Shown piece after piece: positions 1 to 10,800 of a stretch of 64,000 bases of DNA. The stretch is from Anoplopoma fimbria (taxonomy: Eukaryota; Chordata; Actinopteri; Perciformes; Anoplopomatidae), in assembly GCF_027596085.1 (NCBI RefSeq), contig NC_072456.1:25805469-25869468 (forward strand), read 5' to 3'. Each line of letters opens with the position of its first letter. The stretch's first letter is position 1. The translations under genes were made by a program, and so were the position numbers. Under the pieces are notes generated by a model, which had not been told where the DNA came from, made no database searches, and worked only from the letters and a program-made list of their open reading frames with translations.

Positions 1-11
1 TGTTTATTTAG

Positions 12-2852
12 GCGTCCTGCTGCAAGCCGTTCTGCTCTCTGTCCTGCTGTTCGGCCCACAGCTCGCGGCTTTGGAGTCAGACGAGGTGGCCATGACCGAG
101 TGGGAGATGTGGAAGAGCAGAAATGGGATATCCCACGAAGACCTGGTGAGACCGACTCCACGTCCAAAGTACAAGCACAGACAGTAAGTGCTCTGATTCA
201 CTCTGAGTCTTTTTGTGTGATTTCATGCAGGAGGACATGCAAAGGAGGGCCATCTGGGAGGAGAACAAACAGATGATTGAAGACAATAATCAACGGTTCC
301 TCATGGGGAGGAGGCCGTTCACGATGGCCATGAATAAATACGGAGACCTGGTAAGGAGAAGTGTTTTCCTCTTTAAGCTGCAAGCTCCACTGCCTAAAAC
401 CTAATCAAAGTATTTTAAAGGAGGAGCTTTTAATTAAAACTCAGTTTAGTCCTGATCCTCTATAGACCTCCATCAGTAAACCAGACCATCAGAGAGAAGA
501 TCGTCTGTTTCTATAAAGTTATTCTTAAAGCTCGGAGCCACCGGGTCGGATTCTGGTGCAGATGAAATCATGCAGGTTCACCAGAAACTCCTTCAGCTCA
601 GACTCCAGCATTCTGGTGAAATCAGGACTGAGCTGGTCAGACTGTCAGACACCTGCTGCAGTAAAATGAGAGGTTTTCTAAATGGATTCTGGTGCTCGGA
701 AGCACTACCGCTTTTGTCCACAGGGGTCGCCAAAATCAACAGAAAATGAAAGTTCCTTGTAGTAGCTTTAAGTTAATATAACAATTTCATGCCATTAACA
801 AACTGATCATTTGTAAATAGACAAAATGTGATATGCTTATTCAACTTATCCTCATAGAACAGCTTGTATGATATATTACAAAAGGTTATTTTGTTATGTT
901 TCGTAAGCAACAATGGCCTGAGCAAGTCCCCTGCTGTGTTTACGCAACAAAACTACTTTGTTAGATTTATGAAAAGATTGTGGTTTGGGTTTAAATAACT
1001 ACAAAAGGGGCTTTACCTTAGTATGGAATTTACGTGACAAATAAATCAACTTTGACATCTGGTTTCACACGGGACACGAACACCGGTCGAAAGTCTGGTG
1101 AAAGCTCATGATTACGTGATATACATACAAATTGATTACATGGATTATATACCAATGAAAGTGCCTTACTATTCATAGGTTTAGCTATGAACAGTGTATG
1201 AAAACAGTCTGAACCAATTTAATACCATGAATTATTGTGAAACAATTTTCTTCATGTTCTCTAGACCAGACAAGAGTACCAGGTTTTGCAAGGCGCCGTG
1301 ATAAACTCCCAATTCGTGAAGAGAGGGAAGACCGCCTCGAGCAAAAAGCTTCGTCACAACGCTAAGAAGTTTGATGCTTATGTTGTCGACTACAGGAACA
1401 TGGGTTATGTCACGGAGGTGAAAGACCAGGTAAGACTCTTATAAATACATTTCAGTAGGTTTCATACGGAATCATGAGCAGCTTTAAATCTACTGTTTGT
1501 TTAAATAAACTTCTCAGGGTTTCTGTGGCTCCTGCTGGGCCTTCAGCACTACGGGAGCCATTGAGGGACAAATTTACAAGAAGACGGGTCAGCTGGTGTC
1601 TCTGAGTGAACAAAACCTGGTGGACTGCTCCAGATCTTACGGTACCTACGGCTGCAACGGCGCCTGGATGGCCAACGCCTACGACTACGTGATCACCAAT
1701 GGGCTGCAGTCCACAAACGCCTACCCGTACACCTCAGTGGTGAGGCTCCAGCTGCAGGCTCCGCCTCCATCAGAGCATTGAAAACAGTTATTTTCTCTGT
1801 GTCGTTCAGCTCTATTTGTCTCTCAACAGGACACCCAGCGCTGTTACTACGACAGCAGACAGGCAGTTGCCCACATCAAAGACTACAGGTTCATACCCAA
1901 AGGAGACGAGCAGGCCCTGGCTGACGCCGTGGCAACCATCGGACCAATCACAGTAGCTATGGATGCAGATCACGCAAGCTTTCTGTTCTACAGCTCAGGT
2001 GAATTGTAAAATACTCCCCCTACACTAAAGCTGGTAAAAAACATTAAAATCTAATAAATATATATATTCAAATTTAGCTTTTGAAATTGCAAATCAAGAA
2101 ATGATCATATTTCAATTTCAAAGAGTTGAATACAGACAATTTTAAATTCAGATACATGGTTTTTCAAGGTAACATTTTTGAATGCTAGCTATTCAATGGT
2201 GATTCAATTTCAATATTAAGTATTTAGTGGATGTTAAAATTCAAATACTTTTGTCTCTTATTTGATCCACACCAGCTTTAAACAGCAGGCAGACAGATAG
2301 CAACTAGCTGGTAAACATAGTGGAGCAGCTGAAAAGCAAGATAAATTAGGAGTTGGTGGAGACCAAAATAGAGCTAAAAGTAAATGTTCACATCAGATGG
2401 GCATCAACATGACTCCAAATAAACGTTGCTCCATATCTGTTTGATATAAATAAACAGCAAGGTGATAATATGTCAGTCTTTTTGTCTCTACAGCTTGTTG
2501 ACGCTGCCCCCAAGTGGCCAACCGATAAATTAAAGCAGGTTGAATTTTGCTTTGCAGGAATCTACGACGAGCCACAATGTAACCCGAACAATCTGAGTCA
2601 CGCGGTGCTGCTGGTTGGTTACGGCTCTGAAGGAGGCCAAGACTACTGGATCATCAAAAACAGGTCAGAAAAAATTCCTTCACATATATAACAACACAGG
2701 TTGATTTTGTTGAATACTACATCTTCTATTATACTTTGTTTTTCCTTCTTAGTTGGGGAAGCAGTTGGGGCGAAGGCGGCTACATGCGAATGGTCCGAAA
2801 CGGAAGAAACACTTGTGGCATCGTGAGCTACGCCTTGTACCCGATTCTATGA
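12..2852 (+). CDS. cathepsin L-family cysteine protease (papain family C1A), 5'-partial
   Basis: Endolysosomal or secreted papain-like protease made as a proenzyme. Exons: 12-145, 231-350, 1265-1429, 1518-1739, 1830-1998, 2558-2663, 2753-2852 (stop 2850-2852); phases agree throughout. The first exon encodes a hydrophobic signal-peptide segment ([13 protein letters not shown]), but its Met must lie upstream. The propeptide has an ERFNIN-like helix ([14 protein letters not shown]) and a GNFD-like MNKYGDL. The catalytic centre is complete: oxyanion Gln in VKDQG, Cys in GFCGSCWAF (codon 1533-1535), His in [10 protein letters not shown] (codon 2599-2601), Asn in KNSWGSSWG (codon 2659-2661). About 338 residues are visible, the usual size for the family. 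Differences from the usual motifs: GFCGSCW for GQCGSCW, DYR for DWR at the mature N terminus, and Ser before the catalytic His. The C-terminal part recalls cathepsins K, S and L alike, so I give no symbol. No break is seen, so it looks functional. Confidence 0.9.
351..1264 (+). other. cathepsin intron 2 with dispersed repeat pieces
   Basis: No exon is seen. Positions about 636-756 resemble about 12817-12935 in a lama3 intron (shared: TGCAGTAAAATGAGAGG and GCCAAAATCAACA), so this is a dispersed repeat. The stretch to about 1110 has the look of another common fish repeat also present near 21420-21620 (shared phrase: GGGTTTCACAC or TGGTTTCACAC followed by a GGACAC-type segment). Confidence 0.5.
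2020..2550 (+). repeat. small inverted-repeat element followed by a dispersed repeat in cathepsin intron 5
   Basis: An AT-rich stretch of about 255 bp is bounded by CTAAAGCTGGT on the left (near 2024) and ACCAGCTTTAAA on the right (near 2281), short inverted ends such as a MITE would leave. Immediately downstream, 2285-2550 resembles 14205-14440 in a lama3 intron: both carry AGCTGGT(A/G)AACATA, GTTGG-GAGACC, TAATATGTCAGT and CTGCCCCC-AGTGGC in the same order. The second repeat ends right at the acceptor of cathepsin exon 6, so the polypyrimidine context of that exon is partly repeat-derived. No transposase is encoded. Confidence 0.55.
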
Positions 2853-4714
2853 TTCTGATGAGGTGATTTAATCGTGTGTTCATGCTGAGAAACTCAGAGA
2901 ACAACGTCAGTCGTTGCTTTAACAGCCCATGTTATCTGCTGAATCTTTTTATGTTTTGTTTTCTTCTGGACCTTTTACAGTGAACATATTGCTTCTCTCA
3001 GGGACGTAGTACACACACCAACCAGAGATACTATTAGTCTTTCTTAAATGTTATTGATTAGTCTAAAAAATGAAAAACTGCAATTAAAAATAATTAAAGG
3101 CGAAAGGACGCTACCTTTAATGCACTGGTTGATTTAGAGATTTTGGTCTAGTTTTCTTCCATATATCATGTCTTCTTTCAGACTAGTGGAAAGAAAACAT
3201 CCAAAATACATATTTAGGTGTTCATTTTACAACTTTTTCTATTTGTATCTGTAGGTTTCGCCAACAGTTACCATTAGATAATGCCTCATTTGCATATTCA
3301 AACAAAACTTTTCTCGATTTAAGTAATCAACTGGTGAAGTTTCATGTTGATATCTATTAGTTATTTTTTTACCCTATTCACCTGTAGTGTCTTCAACATG
3401 TATGTAATTTAACTAAACATATATAATATATTTAAATATATAAGGACGTTTTCTCTAAATGAGTTTTTTCTCAGACTCTGATCCAGAAATCTCCACTTCA
3501 GTAGCTCTTACATACACCAAACTTTACAGCTTCATTCCTCTCTATATTCTGAAGGTTAACACAGAGGGGTTTGTTCAGATATCATTCATAGCCTGATTTA
3601 AACAACATTATATTACATTATATTTACAGTATTTTCTGATTTATGGAGTAAATAAAAAGAGATATCCGACATTCCCTATGGAAAAACAAAATTAAACAAA
3701 ATATTTTTTACCTTGCTTTAGCCACTGTTCAGATTTCTGTTCTAATATGTGCTAATGTGTCCACATTAGCACACATTTAATAAGATAATGCATAATTTGC
3801 ATACATTTCATAAATCTTGAAATACAAAAATAATGTCTTAATAGTAATAATCAACTAGGGAAGTTTTATGTTGATATCTTTTAGTTAAATGTTTTACTCC
3901 ATTCACCTGTAGTGTCTCCTCTTAAGTGAGAATATGTAACACTGGACAGAAGTAAAAACACATTCTTTCACCCTCAAATGAAAATATTAATTTAGTTATT
4001 TTTCTACAGAAACCTTTAACCTTAAGGTGGCTGATTTAAGCAAATGTTAGAAAACTTCACTGCATCAGTTCACCAGATTTAAGCTAATGCCCAAGAGAAC
4101 TTAGCATGTTAGCTAAAATGCTAAGCTACCATCCCATAACTTATTCTAGAGCTGTATCATGTTTAAAAAAAAAAGGAGCAATATTCATCACTGTACCATT
4201 ATGCAACCCACTGATTCTGTAGACTATTAAAAGTTAATTTTGTGAATTTTAAACAAATCACTCTTGTGAATACTGATTCATTTAGTAGATTAATCTTTGT
4301 TATTTCTCCAGACTGCAAAACTTTGGTATTTATTTTGTTACATTGTACTTGGTAGTAAATGTCATATTTAGAAGTGGAGGGGTGGTCTCAGTGTTTCAGA
4401 CCTCAATTTGAATGTGTTTGAGAGAGAACCAATAACATGGGGCTTTGTATTTCCAATGCAAATAAAGGTTACTTTCTTTTACTACTATTATAAGCAATAT
4501 TGTATCAGTTACTTACTGGCTTAACTGAAATGTTTTAACTTCTGAACTGATTGATAATAAAGTAATTTTTCTTCTAAGTGTATATTTGTCACTCGATCTG
4601 CATTGTTCAAACAAACACAGTTCACATAAAAGTTCAACCACACCTCACTGGACCTTGAGCCTAACTTTACGCTCCACTGATCCACACTTTCTGTTTCTCA
4701 CCGTCCAGCTTTTC
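2853..4714. other. intergenic DNA between the cathepsin gene and lama3
   Basis: No coding exon, tRNA or other RNA gene is recognisable. It holds the cathepsin 3' UTR (possible AATAAA near 3647). It also has two diverged copies of one repeat, about 3270-3420 and 3770-3930, which share AATGC-T-ATTTGCATA, GTTGATATCT and CACCTGTAGTGTCT. The same family occurs twice at 53710-54430 inside osbpl1a. The rest is AT-rich and featureless. Confidence 0.6.
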
Positions 4715-4719
4715 TTCCC

Positions 4720-4816
4720 ACATAAAAAGCTCCAAGGTTCACCTGCTGCAGGTGCTTACCTGAAGGGGGAGGCGCTTTGCACTGCTAGACCCACATGGCT
4801 GACTGAACAGCTCATA
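4720..4816 (+). promoter_or_regulatory. candidate lama3 promoter with TATA-like box and palindromic double E-box
   Basis: A TATA-like CATAAAAAG (4721-4729) lies about 90 bp before the lama3 ATG. At 4740-4754 is the perfect palindrome CACCTGCTGCAGGTG, which is two CACCTG/CAGGTG E-boxes back to back. A further ACCTG follows at 4759-4763. CAGGTG-type E-boxes are the sites bound by SNAI/ZEB repressors and some bHLH activators, which fits an epithelial gene. The function is inferred: no transcription start is known, and the palindrome could lie in the 5' UTR. Confidence 0.4.
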
Positions 4817-7800
4817 ATGCAGAGGAATATAGCTTTGCTTTGCAGTGTGGTGTCGTTGCTTTTGCTCTGCTTTGCTCCGGCAGCAGGAGCCATCACTCAG
4901 GTAATGCAGCGCTTCTTTGGGTTGAGTTTGTTTCCCGCTTTTTTTGTCACTAAGGGGGTTTCAAAAACAATGTCAAGGAATCATTTAATGCTACACCTGA
5001 ATTTGTTCTTTCGAAAAAGTGAATTTTTTGTCTGATATGAGGGTACAAAGCTTTTATCGCTATAAGATATTTATTTCATTACGTAGCAGATTTAGATATA
5101 CATCTTTTTATGGCATCCTAAACTCAACCCTATACAGGTACATCATGTCCTTGAATATGTCCAATTACACTACACACTTAGTTTACTCATGTACTGTACA
5201 TAAGTGCAATATTTTGTACTTTACCTGAGTATTTTTCCATTTTATGCTACTTTTCTACTTCCTCCACTACATCTCAGAGATACATATTGTACTTTTTACT
5301 CCACCTCATTTGTCTGATAGCTTTAGTTTCTTTTCAGTTGAGAGATTTTCAACCCCTTCCTGTCCAGTGAAAACCACATATCTATATTAAAAAGAACTAC
5401 AAACAGACCCAAATCAACCTCAAAGGGACACAAAATAACTACAAAGAGAAACAAAACGATCTCAATGAGACACAAAATGCACAAAAAGACACAAAACAAC
5501 CACAATAAGAAGCTAGACATCTATAAAGTGTGTGTCTTCTCCTATTTAGTAGAGGTGTTTGGGGCTTTTGCATGTCTTTGCCCAGTGGCTCTTGGTTTAA
5601 TAATCCACCTGTGTGTGTTTCTTTTTCATCTCCATGTCAAACCCTGATTTACAACTCAGACCAGAATATGTATTTTCTCAGTGACAAATGCATCTGATAC
5701 CAACTGTAATTAATATGATTAAATTCAAATGTTCTTGCAGTTACAATCACAATTGTTGATTTACAGCACACTTAAAGGGTTGTGGCATTTGTTCATATTG
5801 TGTTTGCTGATCTAACTGACCTCCAGAACTGTCAGTTCGACACCACCGGGCCCCACTGTGAACGGTGCAAAGAGGGTTACCATGGAGACGCGGCCAACAG
5901 GACCTGCCGTGCGTGTCCATGCCCCTTAACATGGAACAAGTCAGTTTCTTTTTTTATTATCTTTGGCTCAACCAAGCTCAACTGCTCTGCATCAGTATGA
6001 TTTTTTTTTTTTATCATGTCTCTCTGCAGTTTTGCACTGGCCTGTCTGGACGTCGACTCAGGAGAAGTTGAATGTTTGTGTAAACGGGGTTACGGTGGAG
6101 CCAGATGTGAGAGGTGTGTCTGCAGCTTAAGAAGTGCAACCCAGGTGCCAGAACATTTTGGCATTGTATGTTGGCCACGGGAGCCCTCTTAAAAAAACAT
6201 TTCATTAATAGGTTTCATATCAGCCTCGTATCATGCAGAAACACACAATGCCACGTGGTAAAAGTTAGGAATATATTTGTTAGGTTAGAGGGACAAAATG
6301 ACTTGGTGAGGTGAGAAAAAGATTTGTGTTAGAAAAACAAAAAACAACGTTATGTATCAACGTAACAACTCAACTTAAAACCTAAAGTAACAAAGAAACG
6401 TAAACCACGCAATTTAACAACATAACAATGAAACATAATGCAACATCACAAAGCAAAAACACAACAAAAAGTAATGCAACAACGCAATGCAACAAAGTAA
6501 CGCAACAACAACAAAAAGTGATGCAACAAAGTGATGCAACAAAGTGACGCAACAAAGTGACGCAACAAAGTAACGCAACAAGGTAACGCAACAAAGTAAA
6601 CAAAGCAACAAAACAAAAGTAATGCAACAACAAAGTAAAGTGAAACAAAGTGATGCAACAAAGTAACGCAACAACGCAACGCAACAAAGTAACAAACAAC
6701 GTAATGCAACAAAGTAACGCAACAACGTGATGCAACAAAGTGATGCAACAACAAAGTGACAAAGTAACGCAACAAAGTAACGCAACAAAAAGTAACGCAA
6801 ACAAAGCAACAAAGTAACGCAACAAAGTAACGTGAAACAAAGTAAAGTAACGCAACAACGCAACACAACAACGCAACAAAGTGACAACAACGTAACGCAA
6901 CAACGCAACACAACAACGTAACGTAAGAAAGTTACTTTATAACATAACGTAGCAACACAATGTAACAAACCTAAATAAATAACAGCAGCCCGTAGGGATT
7001 TTTTTTTAATCTACAAACGTAAAAAATGTAAAGTCAACATTTACTGTTTTGATTTACATAGACACAAACAATGGCCACCTGGGTGAAAGTTGTTTGTTAT
7101 AATCATTATTATACCACGTAACTTTCAATAACGATCGCTCAGTTCACTACGTCACTTGCTCTGACTAAATGCAAAAATGTCCACCATTCAATGTATCTGT
7201 GGTTTGCAGAAATGTACAATGCCAACATTTTTCCTCGTGACTAAACTGAGAGACACATTACTAACACAAGACAACACAAGCACATCTGAAGATTGTTATC
7301 AATGCACAAAAATGTTGCATCCTAATCCCTATTTGTCCACTGCTGAATGCAAGGCACATTAATTATAGTAGCATGTAGGACTGACCAGGTCCTGATGAGC
7401 TTTCATCAGGACCTGATGAAAGCTCAAAAGCATCTTTCCCTTTTGTTTTTCCTTCTTTTTAAGATGTTCATTTGGTTACTACGGCAACCCAATGGTGCGT
7501 GGACGGAGCTGCAAGCCCTGCAAATGCAACGACGGCTTGAACATTTGTGATTCTCTGACTGGAGGTAAATATACATTTTCACTGAAATACATATGAATAA
7601 AGGTTTAATAGAATCGTCTTTCAATTCAAGAAATAAGAATAAGAAAGTTTTCCTCATTTGTGTAATTATTACAATTTCTTATAGTAACCATGTTTTGAAG
7701 GGGTAGTTGATTTAAAGGTATAAAATGCAAGAACTGTTGCTTACTGTTTGTAAACACAACATTCAAAGTTGGCCAATCCTCAACAACACATTGCGGTTGT

Positions 7801-10800
7801 GTGCGTCAATCAACCAGTTAAATTGCAGTTTGCATCCACGTCTGTGCAAATAACAGCACTTCATTTTATCCTATTAGACGTTTGTGTGAAATTGTCATAA
7901 TTAGCATTTAAATTCTTGAGTTATGTGAAATGTGTTTGTGAGGTCACAGTGATCTTTGACCACCAAATTCTAATAATTTCATCCTTAAGTCCATGTTGAA
8001 ATATTTGCCAAATTTGAAGAAAGTCACTCAAGGCATTCCTGAGATTTTGCGTTTATGTTAATGGAGCGGACGGACATTTAATAAGAAAATCCATATTGAG
8101 GGCTGTGTCTTTGCAGATACAGACACTGCCACACACCTTTAGTGGGTCATAAGTAATATATAAGAGGGATTACTTTTGTATGAGTGTGTACATTGTTCGC
8201 TTCAAAATAATCCTGCATAGTATACCTTTAATGTTAGACAAAAAACTTGATCAAATTCAAAGTTGCAGAGGCGGAGACATCCTAACTTTTGGTCCCCAGT
8301 AGGCGTTAACCTCCAAAAACATGTGAGACTACATTTACTACACCAATCTTTTTGGTTGCATATTTTAGTTTGTAACGCAGGCTTTCTGCTACAAATTTGT
8401 AATCTCAAAGCCGGAGCTGAGGAGTTTTTTTCTCAGACAATAATACTGTTGTATATTGTTGCCACAGGCTGAGTAAAGCTGCTCATAAATAACCTGACCT
8501 TCATGTAATGAGACCCACTTAAATAACCTTTTTTCTTTCATTAGAGTGCAGCACATCTGGTAACAGCAGCCGTGGCGCTCACTGCCACGGTGAGTTTGAG
8601 CTGATAATTCATCTTACATTCATCTTTTGACATGAATAAACATAAATTATGACATAAAAAGTGACATATATTCTATTATAGCGTTTAATCCTCTGCTTGT
8701 GTCCACTGACAGAATGTGACAGCTGTCCGGTCGCCTTGCTGGTCGACCTGGAAAAGATGGACGACCTCCTGGCTCGGCTGAAACAGCAGCTGCAGAACTT
8801 CACTGTTGGTTCTGTTTCACTCTTCAGACTGAGCGACCTGGAGGGTAACGTCTCTGAAACCAAGGTGCAGTTGATGCAGGATTGAGGTATCTCTGTGTGT
8901 AGTTATGAACGGTCCTTTGAAGACACAGTGTGTAGGATTCGGTGTAATCTCGTGATTTGGTTGCAGATTGTAACCAACTTAATTTCCAAGACTGTGGTCA
9001 TGTGAGCCGCAAATTCAAAACCGTGTTAATGCCGGCTCTGGTATCGACCTGTCAATCACAGTAGCTCCATCCTAAAGCATCCCTGCTTTATGGTCTGTTT
9101 GACTCTAAATGGAGCATCATTTACTAAATGAACATCATGCTGTATTGAAGAAGACTTGAAACTAGAGATTGAGACCATAAACTCATGTTTACAATGTTTA
9201 CTGAGGGAATAAATCAAGAGAGAAGTAGAGTCATTTTCTCATAGACTTCTATACAACCAGAGGAGTCGCCCCCTGATGGACAGGAGAGAGAATGCGGGTT
9301 TTAAGACACGCACAGAATCGGAAATGCTATTACAATTATCTTACAATAATCTTTCTCCTTGTTTAGACTTCAGAGTTCTCCTCACTTCCTCTGTTTTCCA
9401 GATTCTGGGTGGGAGGTTCAGCACTGCTGTGAGACTCCTGGACCCAGGGGTTGAACAGCTGGAGGCAGATGTGGATTTTGTCAGAGAAGACTTAAGTCAA
9501 CTGACTGACACGGTACCTGGAGTGAATTTTCCTCAGTTAATCAAACTGAAACTCCATCAGGAGCTTTTTTAAATAAAATTTTAAATGTGAATTTGAATTC
9601 TGCAGGAGGTTGATTTATAAACCGATAAAATCGCATACGACAGAGAGCAATGAACCATAAAGAACATCTTAACCTTTCAGAGATTTATGAACTAATTAGT
9701 GCAGAATGTAATAAATGAATGTACATAATCTGTTCTAAAAATACATGGCACAATTTTACAATATTATCAACTTTCCAGACACTTGAATCTGAATCAGATC
9801 TGGAGAAGTTCTTGCAGTATGTGAATGGAACAAAGTTAAAGGCAGAGGATCTTCTCTCCGAAGCTGAAGCTCAGAATCAAATACAAGGTACATCAGTTGA
9901 TATTATTACAATATATATGTGTTAAAGAAGTCGTGAGATCATTCAAAGTGAGTCACAGACGTAACATTGACATCAGCGTTTCTGTTATTGTGGTCTGTCA
10001 GATTTGATAAAGCAGCAAACTGAGGTGAAACCTGGAGAGTCTGTCGCTTCCTCTGAAAACGACAAAGCCGGGATGATGGAGGAGGCTCAGCGCATCGTGC
10101 AGGAAATAAGAGAGAGAGGATGCAACGCTCAGAGAGACGAGGCTGGCAGAGAGCAGGAGGACGCACACAAATGTGAGATTTAAAAAAATTAATAAAAATA
10201 AATGTATTCACTGGTTGCTTTCTGGCATAGAGATTATGTTCAGTATGAGTAAAATGGTACACCTGGTGTTTGTGCAAACCACATTGACTTCACAGTGATG
10301 TGAAGAAGAGGGAACTTCACATGGAGGACAGGCCGCTAGCACCAATTGACAACTTTTAAAGCTGCATGATAACAAACACTTCTCATCTAGATTTGCAGAA
10401 TTAAATATTTGTAGCCTTCTCACCGGTGCTTAAATGTCCTGAATTTAAAATGACAATAATTAAAAAAGAAAAAAAGTTGATTTTGAATTCTCAGATTTCT
10501 CAGTCCACGAACTGGTTTCTTTGTTTTCAGAGTTAACCAAGAAGAACGATACCACCCTCACATCTGTACGATAAATATGAAGCTCCAGGAAAATAGCTTA
10601 GCTTAGCATAAAGACTGGACGCCCCCTGATGGACAGTAGAGAGAATGCAGGTTTCAAGACGCTTATTCATTGGCTTAACTCGGCAACACCAGGGGTTGCG
10701 ACCCTCAGTGACTCTGTGTAGAAGACCTGCTCCATATGTAGAAATGAAGGGCTCATTCTAAGCTAAAGAAAACATGACGATTCTTAGCATCAGACGATTA

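Larger units (their letters stand above)
4817..8589 (+). other. lama3: lama3 exons 1-5: signal peptide and LE stalk
   Basis: Exons 4817-4900, 5827-5939, 6030-6113, 7464-7564, 8545-8589. Exon 1 encodes MQRNIALLCSVVSLLLLCF then APAAGAITQ, a signal peptide with likely cleavage near AAG-A, and ends in phase 0. Exon 2 opens abruptly inside an LE module (NCQFDTTGPHCERCKEGYHG), continues to CRACPCPL, then FALACLDVDSGEVECLCKRG and GYYGNPMVRGRSCKPCKCND. Spacing and Cys order match the alpha-3A/alpha-4 stalk, except that the CxCxGH..C half before exon 2 is absent. Joining exon 1 to exon 2 is in frame, so the transcript could still be translated. Confidence 0.85.

Noticed and set aside
4586..4816. In-frame N-terminal extension of lama3 from an upstream ATG
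   Set aside because: The extension would bury the signal peptide, shows no conserved sequence, and spans the TATA-like box and E-box palindrome.
6382..6968. Three overlapping minus-strand open frames of 156-184 codons
   Set aside because: They are the reading of a GCAACAAAGT minisatellite in a lama3 intron; all three frames stay open because the repeat lacks stop words. Low-complexity Leu/Cys/Val/Phe.
5827..8589. Laminin alpha-4 or a gamma chain as the identity of the laminin gene
   Set aside because: The LE stalk alone would fit alpha-4, but LG2-LG3 motifs (YYIGGLPAELRQR, PPLRGC, LGRCSL-PP) and the osbpl1a neighbour point to alpha-3; gamma chains have no LG domains.
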